Below are positions 10,078 through 20,300 of a DNA stretch of 64,000 nucleotides, in pieces (position 1 is the stretch's first letter; each line of letters begins with the position of its first letter). The DNA lies in contig JAVTVY010018811.1 of the NCBI GenBank assembly GCA_036873755.1, forward strand, positions 1-64,000, read 5' to 3'. The notes under the pieces were generated by a model, which had not been told where the DNA came from, did no database searches, and saw nothing but the letters and a program-made list of their open reading frames with translations. The position numbers and the translations under genes were made by a program. The DNA is from Hanleya hanleyi. Its lineage: Eukaryota; Mollusca; Polyplacophora; Lepidopleurida; Hanleyidae.

Positions 10078-10085
10078 CTTTATAG
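10078..10085 (-). promoter_or_regulatory. TATA-like box upstream of membrane protein gene
   Basis: CTATAAAG on the minus strand, 39-46 nt before the ATG at 10037-10039. Confidence 0.55.
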
Positions 10086-11151
10086 TCGTTTCACCTGGTT
10101 GGCAGCGACCCAGGAATTGAAGGAACTGGGCCAGCCTTGCCATTTCACGAAATGAAACAGTTTGCCACGTCGACGTTCCGTTTTCAAAATCTGCTCCACC
10201 GTGTAGTAGTCTTGCTGTGTTTTGACGACAGGCTGTAATTCCGTCTCGTAAAACGTCCCTAGCAACGGTTCCCCTTGAAGATCTTCCAGTTCATAGACTC
10301 GCCGCTGTCAGGGTAGGCGCCGTTTAATCAGGAAGTGCTCATCGCTCCAGTTGGGCAAGTAACTTTTCTCGAACTTGCCCTTGACTTTACTGATCCGTAC
10401 AGGGTCCCCGACCTTGAACATCTCCTTCGTCGTTCGCTGCGATGGCCTGGGGTACAAGACACGCCGGACTTGGGCTTCATTGCGTTGACTCACGGTAATG
10501 GGGGCTCTCTCTATACTCCGGTGATAGGCTCGATTGTAACCCCTCACCAGTTTCGGGAGAACATCGATATACCGCCTTGTATTCTTATAGGTGAAATATT
10601 TATACATGCGGCCTTTGAATGTCCTGTTGAACCGTTCCACCACGGAAGCCTTGGTCTCGTTGTACGTATGGAAGTAAAACACCTTCTGTTTCTTGAGAAA
10701 GCCTTGGAACGGTCTGTTGAGGAATTCCGTGCCTTCGTCGGTTTGCAAATACAAAGGTTTGCGCCCGGTCTTGAAGATGTCTTTGAACGCCGCTGAGATT
10801 CGCCCCCGTTTTCGTCCGGATGGGTACCACCCACGCATACTTCGATAGGATATCGATGCACGTCAAGATATACCGATTCCCATCGTTGTGTTTGGCAAAG
10901 GCACTCATATCGACCAAATCCGCTTGCCACTGGGCATCTATTCCTCCCACGATGACCCGGTTCCGTAGAAAATGGCGACGGACAGATCGATGTAAGGTAT
11001 AGGTGTCTTGTCTTCTTAACCAATCTCGGACTTGGGCACGTTGTATCCCCTGAGGTTTGGCCGCTCGATAGAGAGCCGACAATGCACTATAGGCCGCCGG
11101 ACTGTAGGGACTGTAGTATAAGTTATCCAACACCTTCTCCCAGCGCTTCAT
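10080..11151 (-). pseudogene. Polinton integrase (RVE family) with C-terminal chromodomain, broken
   Basis: This DDE integrase (often annotated F54H12.3-like) would insert the element into host DNA. From ATG 11149-11151 it shows an N-terminal helical region, first acidic residue in WQADLVDM (Asp78), then after a frameshift near 10795-10805 the second in TDEGTEF and the Glu in VVERFNRT. An in-frame TGA at 10308-10310 precedes a chromodomain (YYTVEQILKTERR, LFHFVKWQGWPSSFNSWV) that continues in the same frame to the stop at 10080. Chromodomains in this position target histone marks in related integrases. Both breaks make the gene non-functional. It is the outermost gene on the right of the element. 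Confidence 0.92.
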
Positions 11152-11186
11152 GGTGAAAAATGATGATGGACTCTGGCTCTATCGTT

Positions 11187-11194
11187 TATTTATA
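11187..11194 (-). promoter_or_regulatory. TATA box of the integrase gene
   Basis: TATAAATA on the minus strand lies 36-43 nt upstream of the integrase ATG, leaving a very short leader. Confidence 0.6.
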
Positions 11195-11712
11195 ACGGGT
11201 ATATCTTGGGCCGGAGTTTCTTTCTGATTTTCTTCGTGGGCTTCTACAGTGTCCATGGTAAATGACCAGTTCAACTCGTCTGATGACCGCTTGATAAGCA
11301 CTTGATCCACATGCCGCCATTTTCCAACATGGCCGACTCAAATGCCGCCATTTTCCAACATGGCGGACTAGGCCGCCATTTTAACCGCCAGCCGGGAAAA
11401 ACCCCAGTACATCAACACACACCAACAAGTCTAGACATGTACCAAAGGTCACGCCTCTTTCAACCCAACCGGAAGTGACGTCATAGTTACATCCGGGTGA
11501 AATTCACCTCCATTTAGCCTTTACCTACTACTCATGGCTCTGTACAAAACAATTCAAATTTTCAAAAGTCGACAAATAGAAATACGAAGCTGCGCATCTG
11601 AAAACCCCTCGGCTCTGGGCGCCAGCCATTCATAATTTATTCAATTTGAACCAAGGTGCCAGGAACACCAAGCTGTCAAGTGACAAATATACAGATTATC
11701 AAAAAAGTTGCA
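11195..11712. other. Right flank of the Polinton, probable terminal region
   Basis: No gene is visible. Three copies of a GCCGCCATTTTCCAACATGGC-like motif lie at about 11311-11395. Such subterminal repeats are common near transposon ends, and the terminal inverted repeat should lie in this stretch. I cannot place its edge because the partner repeat is to the left of the window. Confidence 0.45.
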
Positions 11713-12350
11713 ATTAGAAATGGCCCGTAAGGTTTCCATCCAATCAGAGAAACCAGTATTCATTACATAAGTCTCTTGATGCATCGATGATATATACCAA
11801 ATTTTACTTCGAGCATTTGAACGGTATCAGAGATAAACAGCATTAATGGTGTCGCATAAATTAAAGATGGCCACCCATCCTTCCCGCCACTCAGAGGGAC
11901 TGATATGGTTATTCATTCATGCAAGTCTCTTCATACATCGATGCTGTATACCAAGTTTCGTATAGAACAAATAAAATTAAATTGCATCAGAGATATACAT
12001 CATTAAAGGTTTTGCATAAATTAAAGATGGCCGCCAAGGTTTCCAACCAATCGGGTCCAGATTCATTCAGGTTCTGGGTCACGAGCATATGGATGTACAC
12101 TGCAAGTTTGGTGTGCCTAGGTTAAGTCGTTCTAACGATATCTTGGTAATGAGAAAGCTATGATGGTCTCGCTTAAATTAAAGATAGCCGCCAAAGGTTC
12201 TGGTTCACGAGCATATCGGTGGGCACTGCAAGTTTGGTGTACCTAGGGTGAGCCGTTCTAAAGATATCTGGGTAACGAGAAAGGTGTGATGGACGGACGG
12301 ACGGACGGATATGACGACAGCACTATCCTTCGGCCAAATTTTGGCCGAGG
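11713..12350 (+). mobile_element. Pearl-like element with tandem core and (GGAC)n end
   Basis: About four tandem units of 144-158 nt each carry a motif like ATAAATTAAAGATGGCCGCC (11857, 12015, 12172). The last unit runs into GGACGGACGGACGG (about 12291-12307) and a palindromic end, TTCGGCCAAATTTTGGCCGA. Bivalve 'pearl' elements have this layout: core repeats of about 160 nt followed by a short tetranucleotide tract. It is non-coding. Confidence 0.65.
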
Positions 12351-13320
12351 GGTAAAAAATCGAGACAATGCTGACGATTATATGAATTACATAACTGAGA
12401 AATCTTTGAAATGAAACTAATTGCCATCCATTCATACATACCTCTAATTTTGGGTGCTGATGTGTAGTGAATTGCGGTAATTCGATATATATGGGGTACC
12501 GGTATCTAGTGATCAAGAGGGTCAATGTGACAGTCCGAATCGTAAGGGGAACCAGACGGGTATATGATGAATACAAGAAATCTGATGACCGATCGCATTT
12601 GTCATGTTTGTAAAAGAAAATTCAGTCGCGAATCGGCTTATTGCCGATGTATTGACCGAATAGCCCCAGTCAAATCATACCCACGATACTACATTTGTTA
12701 GTACATACATAGCGCAAAACATTCTGTTTCAACAGAATATTTAGCAAATCATCCAATTATTTATGCCTAAAGGCATGGTAATGTACCCCCTCTACTCCTT
12801 ACTTACTTTCCCTGATTCCACAGCTATCCTGACGCGTATTCACGGTCTTCCGACCTCCAAAAATCTGATAAGATGGGCATTTGAATTTGAGAGAGAAGGA
12901 TGGTCACTTTCTGTGACCTCATAGCTATCCCAGCGAAGTTTCACAACAAAAGAAACAGATCGATTGTAAAATTATAAGACGGAAGTGTGTAATCTAAGTT
13001 CCTATACAGAGGATGGACAGGACTTTCTTCCATTTAAAGTTATTGGCGATCTGTGATATCCTGAAGGATGTTTTCACAAACTTCTAATCCCCCCAAAAAT
13101 TGGTTTCAGTAGGTGTTAGATGCGGCTTATTTTAATCTGTAATCTATAATCAGTGAGCTCCACAACAATTCAAAACATGTGTTGAACAGGCTAGACAGTA
13201 ACATTATAATAAGTAACATTATAATAAGGGCTGATTAACAATGGCAGATGTGTTATGGCTCTTAGACAACCAGATGTGTATCATATCTGGGAGCTTTTGA
13301 ACTGTAGCTTTTGAACTTCG
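12351..13320. other. No gene seen
   Basis: AT-rich DNA with only short open frames. A short direct duplication AACATTATAATAAG occurs at about 13201-13228. Confidence 0.5.
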
Positions 13321-13456
13321 GAGGTGGGGCTTGGGGGAACTGGAGCTTGAAACTTCGGAGGGGGAGCTTGTGGGAACTGGAGCTTGGAACTACGGAGCTG
13401 GAACTTGGAACTTGGAACTTGGGAACTTGGAACTAGGGAACTTGGGAAACTTGAAA
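13321..13456. repeat. Low-complexity GGAACTT repeat
   Basis: Irregular short repeats of GGAACTTG/GGAGCTTG dominate this stretch. The open frame through it encodes a Glu/Leu/Gly-rich string and is not a credible gene. Confidence 0.8.
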
Positions 13457-13499
13457 CTTGAACTAGGGTGTCCCTTAAAGTGTGGGCACAATGCCCACC

Positions 13500-13767
13500 G
13501 AGCCAGCGCTAAATGGATATCATCTCGATATGGTGAATTTACAGCGACTGTATTTGTTGGTCCTATTCCTCCATAAATCTGTTTATGCCACTTTTAGATT
13601 GGTCTAGATATCCTCCTAACAAGTATGTCTATAAATTCGTCCAGAAATCCGTTTGGTGCCATTTTAAGACAAAGTGGCACAAAATGGATTTCTGGACGAA
13701 CAGGACCAACAAATACAGTCAGTGTAAATCGATCATATCGAGATAATATCCATTTAACGCTGGCTCG
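13500..13767. repeat. Nested foldback element
   Basis: The outer arms (about 13500-13565 and 13701-13767) are inverted, sharing GAGCCAGCG and TATTTGTTGGTCCT. An inner pair around 13640-13660 and 13680-13700 shares TTCGTCCAGAAATCC. A further short inverted match (GGTCTAGATATCCTCC, about 13601-13616) is with about 13831-13847. Confidence 0.8.
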
Positions 13768-14159
13768 AAGGTTAGGCCGATCCTGCTTAAAACACTTAAG
13801 AATGGGTCAGAAAGAAAAATCAGTTTATTTAGGAAGATATCTAGACCACTCCTCAAGTGGCTAGCAAAATATTGTGGAATGTACACGAATTTTACCACGA
13901 CCCTTTAGAAATGATCTTAACGGCACACATTTTGAAGTATTCTACTCACAAGTATATTCATAGCGAGGAAAAATTATTGGGGAAAACATGTTTCCTTTCG
14001 TGTTATGAAAGACATAGTAATGGTTGTGGAAATATATCGATCTTCATGAAGGTTACTACTTTCACATAGCGCGATTTAGAATATCGAAACGGGAATAAGG
14101 AATAAGGAAATAACTTCAGCGACGTAATACAACAGTCGATAAAATGACAGAATGATCCT

Positions 14160-14303
14160 TCAATCCCATTGGTCAGTTATCTCGGGATCCCGAGATAATA
14201 AGTCGGGGCACGAGATAATTATCTCGGGATCCCGAGATAATAAGTCGGGGTACGAGATAATATCACGGGATCCCGTGAGGGAGTCGGAGCACGAGATAAT
14301 TTT
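14160..14303. repeat. Tandem palindrome TTATCTCGGGATCCCGAGATAA
   Basis: Three to four units of about 50 nt, each centred on the palindrome TCGGGATCCCGA followed by a GAGATAATAAGTCGGGG-like linker. The last unit is diverged (CACGGGATCCCGTG). Confidence 0.85.
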
Positions 14304-14565
14304 TTTTTTTTGCATGTCACTTTTACGGCAATCCAATTTGGACCAGTGAAGGAAGAATTTTGAGATTTCAGACTCTCATCATCTATATTATCGACCCATT
14401 TTAAGCAATCTAATTAAAATTAAATCCTATTGCTCTTCATTTGGATATGTCGCTTGTATCGACATGTACGATTGGGGAGCATTGATAATTTATTAAGATT
14501 GCCATTTTAAGACATTTCAGTCACAATTATTGGGGGACCAAAGTGGGCCTTGCTGTTCGTTCACT

Positions 14566-14770
14566 GACGGTGGCCGAGTGGTCTAAGGCGCTTCCCTGGT
14601 GACAGCTATAGCCTCACACCGCGGCACGGGTTCCAGCCCAGCTAGTCCATGTGTGAACGTTTGTCAGTTACTTGCCGACAGGCCGTGGTTCTCTTCGGGT
14701 ACTCCGGCTTCCTCCACCAACCAAACTGACTGTCACCATATGAGTGAAACAACCTTGTGTGTGACATTAA
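14566..14770 (+). mobile_element. tRNA-derived SINE, interrupted by a MITE
   Basis: The head resembles a class II (Leu/Ser-type) tRNA: A box TGGCCGAGTGGTC at 14571-14583 and B box-like GGTTCCAGCCC at 14629-14639. The body (GTCAGTTACTTGCCGACAGG, CTTCCTCCACCAACCAAACT) recurs at 26.0 and 48.5 kb. The 3' end, ...GACATTAA, is split at TTAA by a 550-bp MITE and resumes at 15321 (TTAAGCCAAACC...). Confidence 0.85.
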
Positions 14771-15320
14771 CCCTATCTGGCCTAGGCTTTTTGGGACCTG
14801 TCCAGGCCTGGGGGCCGAATTGCCCACCCCCCCCTAAGTATTTTTCTTGCCCCTCGAGCTAGGGGGATGAAACTTACCACACTATACCTTTGGGTCAAGC
14901 TCTACCAGAAAATGCAAAACAATCCAAGATGGCCGCTTTGGTGACGTCACAGTGACGTCATTTTCAAAAACGACATTTTTGGTCGATTTTTCGGTCAGGT
15001 TTTCCTCTCTTTTTTTATTTAAGCAATTTCTCCGCGAAAAATGAATGATAAATTAGTGAATATTAATGTGATGTGAAATAAAATAGTTTTTGCCCACTTT
15101 ACGTCACAGAAAAACAAAAATTTTGAAAAGGAGTATAACGAAATCACCACTTTTCTGGTACCCCACGTGACCGCCATCTCGAATTTACCCATGATGGCCT
15201 GCTGGGGGGGGGGTATGCAAATAGACTCAAAATGACCCCAATACATTTATGGTCGTTCCGGAGATAGCGCAGAAAGCTTGGTAGAGGGGGGCATTTTGCC
15301 CCCCCACAAGCCAGGTAGGT
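14771..15320 (+). mobile_element. TTAA-flanked MITE, copy A (piggyBac-like ends)
   Basis: Flanked by TTAA at 14767-14770 and 15321-15324. The ends are imperfect inverted repeats (CCCTATCTGGCC and, reversed, ACCTACCTGGCT). It is 550 bp, non-coding and contains GACGTCACAGTGACGTCA. It aligns in reverse with 46678-47242. TTAA targets and CCCT-type ends are hallmarks of the piggyBac superfamily. Confidence 0.8.
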
Positions 15321-15456
15321 TTAAGCCAAACCATCCCCTCCCCCACCCCCCAATTCCCTGGCTCTTATTTTATTCGAATAATGGCTGTAATTTCCACATC
15401 TGCATGCGGGGCTAGTTCGGAGTGGACAGACCTGAATTATGGAGGATGATCCCAAG

Positions 15457-15815
15457 AAACAACCGTGGTGTATTCAAGGTGATTATCTGTATATAACCAT
15501 GGTATATCAAGCTGGTTACCTGTATATAACAACCGTGGTATATCAAGCTGGTTATCTGAATATAACAACCGTGGTATATTCAAGGTGATTATCTGTATAT
15601 AACCATGGTATATCAAGCTGGTTACCTGTATATAACAACCGTGGTATATCAAGCTGGTTATCTGAATATAACAACCGTGGTATATTCAAGGTGATTATCT
15701 GTATATAACCATGGTATATCAAGCTGGTTACCTGTATATAACAACCGTGGTATATCAAGCTGGTTATCTGAATATAACAACCGTGGTATATCAAGCTGGT
15801 TATATATCTGTATAT
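15457..15815. repeat. Tandem satellite, 106-nt trimer of ~35-nt units
   Basis: Units of the type AACAACCGTGGTATAT-CAAGCTGGTTATCTG alternate in a fixed order of three variants. The trimer repeats at about 15457, 15563 and 15669, with a partial one at 15775. Open frames through it are repeat artefacts. Confidence 0.9.
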
Positions 15816-16062
15816 TTAAACTAATCACATATCCTGCCGTTATGGAAAGCGATATTTTATGTCTCTGTTGTAATGTGTCGTAAGGAATCGTATGATATAT
15901 GCTTCTGCTTTAACTCCTAAAGGTGGTATCATTTGGGGGAATTTCGTCCGCCGTTAAGTCCTCTTCGTTTAATTTGTTTGCCCACGTATTTGGTATCGCA
16001 TGACCTTCGCGAATTTTCATGTTATTTGGTCTGTACCATTCTCATGGCAACAGATTGTATAC
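15816..16062. other. No gene seen
   Basis: Spacer between two tandem arrays, with no feature I can support. Confidence 0.5.
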
Positions 16063-16357
16063 CTGCTACTGTCAGATACACCAATAGTTCAGGAGGTTAC
16101 TAGCTCTGCTACTGTCAGATACACCAATAGTTCAGGAGGTTACTAAATCTGCTACTGTCAGATACACCATACTTCAGGAGGTTACTAAATCTGCTACTGT
16201 CAGATACACCAATAGTTCAGGAGGTTACTAAATCTGCTACTGTCAGATACACCAATAGTTCAGGAGGTTACTAACTCAGCAAATGTCAGATACACCAATA
16301 GTTCAGGAGGTTACTAACTCTGCTACTGTCAGATACACCAATAGTACAGGAGGTTAG
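16063..16357. repeat. Tandem repeat, 42-nt unit, seven copies
   Basis: The unit carries CTGCTACTGTCAGATACACC and AATAGTTCAGGAGGTTACTA. Copies are nearly identical; one lacks two bases and the last is diverged. Confidence 0.92.
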
Positions 16358-17228
16358 AAACTCTGACAATGGGAGAATGGTAGACCTGCTGTCACATTTA
16401 CGGATAAATGTGCCTACAAAAGAGAGAGCAATGCTGACATTTTGTTAGGTCTGATGCTAGGATAACTCGCCACACTTAGGTCACGAGAGGAGATGAACTA
16501 TTGTAAAGATCACTCGAATGGCTAACAACCGTTAATCTCAGAGCCACGATTAATGGAAACGGACAGCTGCTTGAAGAATGATAGAAGGTGAATACGTCAA
16601 CAAAGATGACCGAAACAATCAGTCGTTTAGGTTTGTCACACTCGTGTCTACTTGATACAGACATTATTCCCTCTGAGGCGCCTTGGTTACAGCAGCGGCA
16701 GATAATTGGATTTAACCCCTTAAGATAATACGAGTTCTGCGACCGAGGCCTTCTATTGTTCTATACACGAGGTTACTTAAGACACGACTGAAAGGGTGAA
16801 AGATAATGGTGGTTAGCCTCATCTGTGATGGAGTGGGACTTAACTATTATCCACCCACGTGGTCTGCACGATATTTATGAATGGTCTGTGGATTCATTCA
16901 TGAACGCCAGCTCTTCGTCAATCACTTCAAATTTTCACTGGTAAGTTCTCTCTCTGTGCGTGTGCCGCTATCCACCAATGGTCAGCTGCCATACATGCGC
17001 CTTGAATATTCATACATGTCAGTCCCCGTACCGGTACTTGAATTATTGCGGGAAATCATCGGATTTGTCACCGAACATGTAACTAACCCGGAAACCAGGC
17101 ACATCTCCATCGTAACGTGCACCCCTGTATTTACATGCTTTGAATGTCACCAGAGATAAGAAACAGGGTTCGTACGAACGACGTCACTCATGCCACGCCT
17201 TATCAACATGTTCATTGGTTTTGACCGG
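16358..17228. other. No gene seen upstream of the secreted-protein gene
   Basis: Several open frames of 60-90 codons exist but none shows a recognisable domain. It is the 5' flank of the three-exon gene that starts at 17361. Confidence 0.45.
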
Positions 17229-17237
17229 ATATTTAAG
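17229..17237 (+). promoter_or_regulatory. Possible TATA box of the secreted-protein gene
   Basis: ATATTTAAG lies about 125 nt before the ATG at 17361, leaving a plausible leader of about 95 nt. A second weak candidate is GTATAATTAG near 17259. Confidence 0.35.
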
Positions 17238-17360
17238 CCATGTCAGCTATAGATGCGGGTATAATTAGTGTAGTTTTAAAGTAGTTATAAAGCATCTATA
17301 TCTGGATAACCGTCTTTTTTTCTCGAGGCCTTCCTTACCATAATTGAGTCCACAGTGGAA

Positions 17361-20300
17361 ATGAGAGGTGTCTTTTTTCTTCTTGCATGCCTTCTCGCTT
17401 TAATTTCAAGCCTGCAATCCAGACATATTACGGTAAGATAATTTCACTTATTCTGCATGATTTTAGTTATTTTTTTTTAATCTATCGTTATCGGGCATGT
17501 GTGCTGATTTGTGATTAGCTGCTGGGTATGTAACAGGAAAACAACAGATATGTAATTGATGCATATCTTTAGTTTTGCCAGAAGCAAGTTGATTTCCTCC
17601 TGGTATACCGTTCGATATTCTACTCCAGTTCAATACCCTTCTGTAGAGTGTTTATTTCATAACTGTCCTAGATATGTACATATTTATACAACAAAAAGAG
17701 AACGCTCATGCATGAAACTCAAACAAGGCGGTAGAGGAAGTTCCTTTGATAGGCATTTAGAAGCCGGCGCATACAACACAAGGTTAGTCTATGGATAACA
17801 TAGTAATAAAGAACTTGTTCATCCATAGAATAGCCTTGTGTTCCTTAGATGAAGAGTTAAATTAGTAGGCATCAAACCCATAACCTCTCAAAAAATCGCG
17901 GTGTATGCTCCCTGGTCAGAGATTGTCCACGCTTCGGAGAGGCCATGGGTTTGATTTCTCACGTACGACATATTCAACTTTCCTATTATTTGGTGTATAA
18001 AGTATTGGAATTGCTTCGTGATGGGATGACGCCGTACCAATACCTGTGTTTAACTAATTGGAGGAGGTGGGGTAAACGTCAATCTTGTCGTAATCTCACA
18101 GGAAGAACAGCGTTAATACTGGCATTATAATAGTTCACTAATTTAAAGATATTCTGTGATTCATCTCAAAATATTCAGCCGGGTTGAGTTGCGACAAACG
18201 CAACTGGAGTATGTAGAGGGAAGGGAAGGGTTGTGACTGTTCCCAACAAAGTATGTATACATGGGATTCCAACTGCAATGACGTTCTATACCTAAATTGT
18301 ATTTGAATGCTGGCTGCAGATATAAGCCATTTGGTATATCTATCCAAACATATGTTAACATTTTTGCCATGCCTAGACCAGAGGCACGATTTATCCCGGA
18401 GCTAGAGGCCGTTTGAATCTCCACGGTGCTCAATTGAACAGTCGCAATCAAAACGTGATTGATACATATTCTGAAAAATGACTCGGAAACTCAAACTGAA
18501 TAAAGTATAATGGTCAGGGATTTAACGAACATATACCGACATCATTGAAAAATTCTCACCGCTTCTTTGCAAGAAGAAATCATTTTATTATTATTATTAT
18601 TTTTTTTTTTTTTTTTTTTTTTTTATAGTGTTTATTTCATACACATTTGGAAATGATGCTAACTGTCATACCAAATAGATCCTTCGATTACTGACGCGGA
18701 AATTGTAGACGACGACAGAATATTGAATGTCGGATCTGACGCTTACTATCCCGTACATGTATGGGTATTTCTACAATGTTGTCTTAAGTTTGGTATGTCC
18801 ATGGCATTAGTCTCCCTGAAACACAAGACAAGGGTGCAATAAAGTATTTGAGTATTTGTGTATCGCCCGGAGAATTGCATTTGCAGATTTAGAGTTGTCT
18901 ACATAGTTGTAGTGTGCCCATGCAAGATGTCTGTATAGGCATGCAATAATAGATGGAGCTGGGCCCGTACTTGATGACCCAGCAACCCAGCAAGCCGATG
19001 TCATTGGGTACAGTTGGGGTGCGAAGGGGAACAGCGGAAACGGGAAAACCGCAATGTTTGCTACTGACTTGTGAATCTGAAATATTTGAACAAACGATGA
19101 ACGCTTGACCACTGCTGGACGCCAGCTGTTCAACGTGCCGACAAAATGGTCTAAGGATGACCTGCTCAGTCCACACATGTAATCAAACACTCCTGGGGCC
19201 GAATGACTACAAGCTTCAGAAACTGCTAATTTAAGTTACTGCGATGTCAAACATTTCTGATATTATGTATACTAATGACTAATAATAAATTAAAAGACAT
19301 CAGTCTTTTTTACTCTTTTCCGCAGAGTAACACGGGCAATACATTTTTTTCTTCCTTTTTTTTTTTTTTTTTTTGCCCCGAGGAACCAAGGTGGCGCGGT
19401 TTATCAAAGATTCGCCAAAATAACAGATCACGTAGTCGGCACGGAATATTTTTTCTGAAATACATGTGTTGTTTTGTACGTTCATATTAAATGTTGAGAA
19501 CTGGAAATTTATTTTTATCATATTTTGGTCTGTGAAATAAATGTGCCGAAATGTCGTGTGCCGAAATGTCGCTTACCGAAACGTCGCGTGCCGAACTGTC
19601 GTGTGCCCAAATGTCCCGACACCAGTTGAAAAGTTTCGATTACGTGTATGTCGGAATGCAAGTGTCTGGATTGCGTGTTGCAGAGAATTAGTCTTGTATC
19701 TTTTATCACCGATGACTCAGTATGGTAAATGTGGCTCAAGGCTGGCCAAAGCATGCAACATAGCAATATATGAATGGGGTAGGTGAACAAAGCCTCTATG
19801 TAAACTTCACCCAGGCAAGAGTTTCATGTTACACGACCGTTTCTATTACACTCCCACAAGAAAGCACTTAATAGCCCGATATTTGAGGAGGTTGTTGCGT
19901 TCGAATGACGTAGAGTATCATCCACGAGCACCCACTTCAGCTTCCCATCTGTCAAATATTCGAGTATTCCGACAGGATAAGGTGTATACAATTACAAGAT
20001 CAAGTTTGGGGCCTGGCGCGATAAATGAATTCTGTCCCGTCATGTTTAATGCCAATGAATAATTCACCGGTCATTATGGATCACCATGCTCGAGAAGGGA
20101 CTGACAGCACGCAATAATAATCTTGCTTTCATCAAATCACCTTTATGGGGAATGGACGGAACCGTACAAGGGATATGAACATATATTAGTTTATTCCCAG
20201 GAAAATGTTTTTCTTTCTCTAAAAATAGTTGTTTTCCCTAGATTTAGTGAAAGCGAAAAGGAAAAAGTGCTACATTGCATTCTTTATGCACACTATAAGC

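Noticed and set aside
15437..15794. Two repetitive minus-strand open frames (IYHGCYIQ-type repeats)
   Set aside because: They are produced by the 106-nt satellite; no codon bias or start context supports them.
16063..16357. CRISPR-like array
   Set aside because: Units are head-to-tail without unique spacers, and the context is an animal genome.
18807..19190. 127-codon minus-strand open frame near the poly(T) tract
   Set aside because: No family motif; composition is like the surrounding non-coding DNA.
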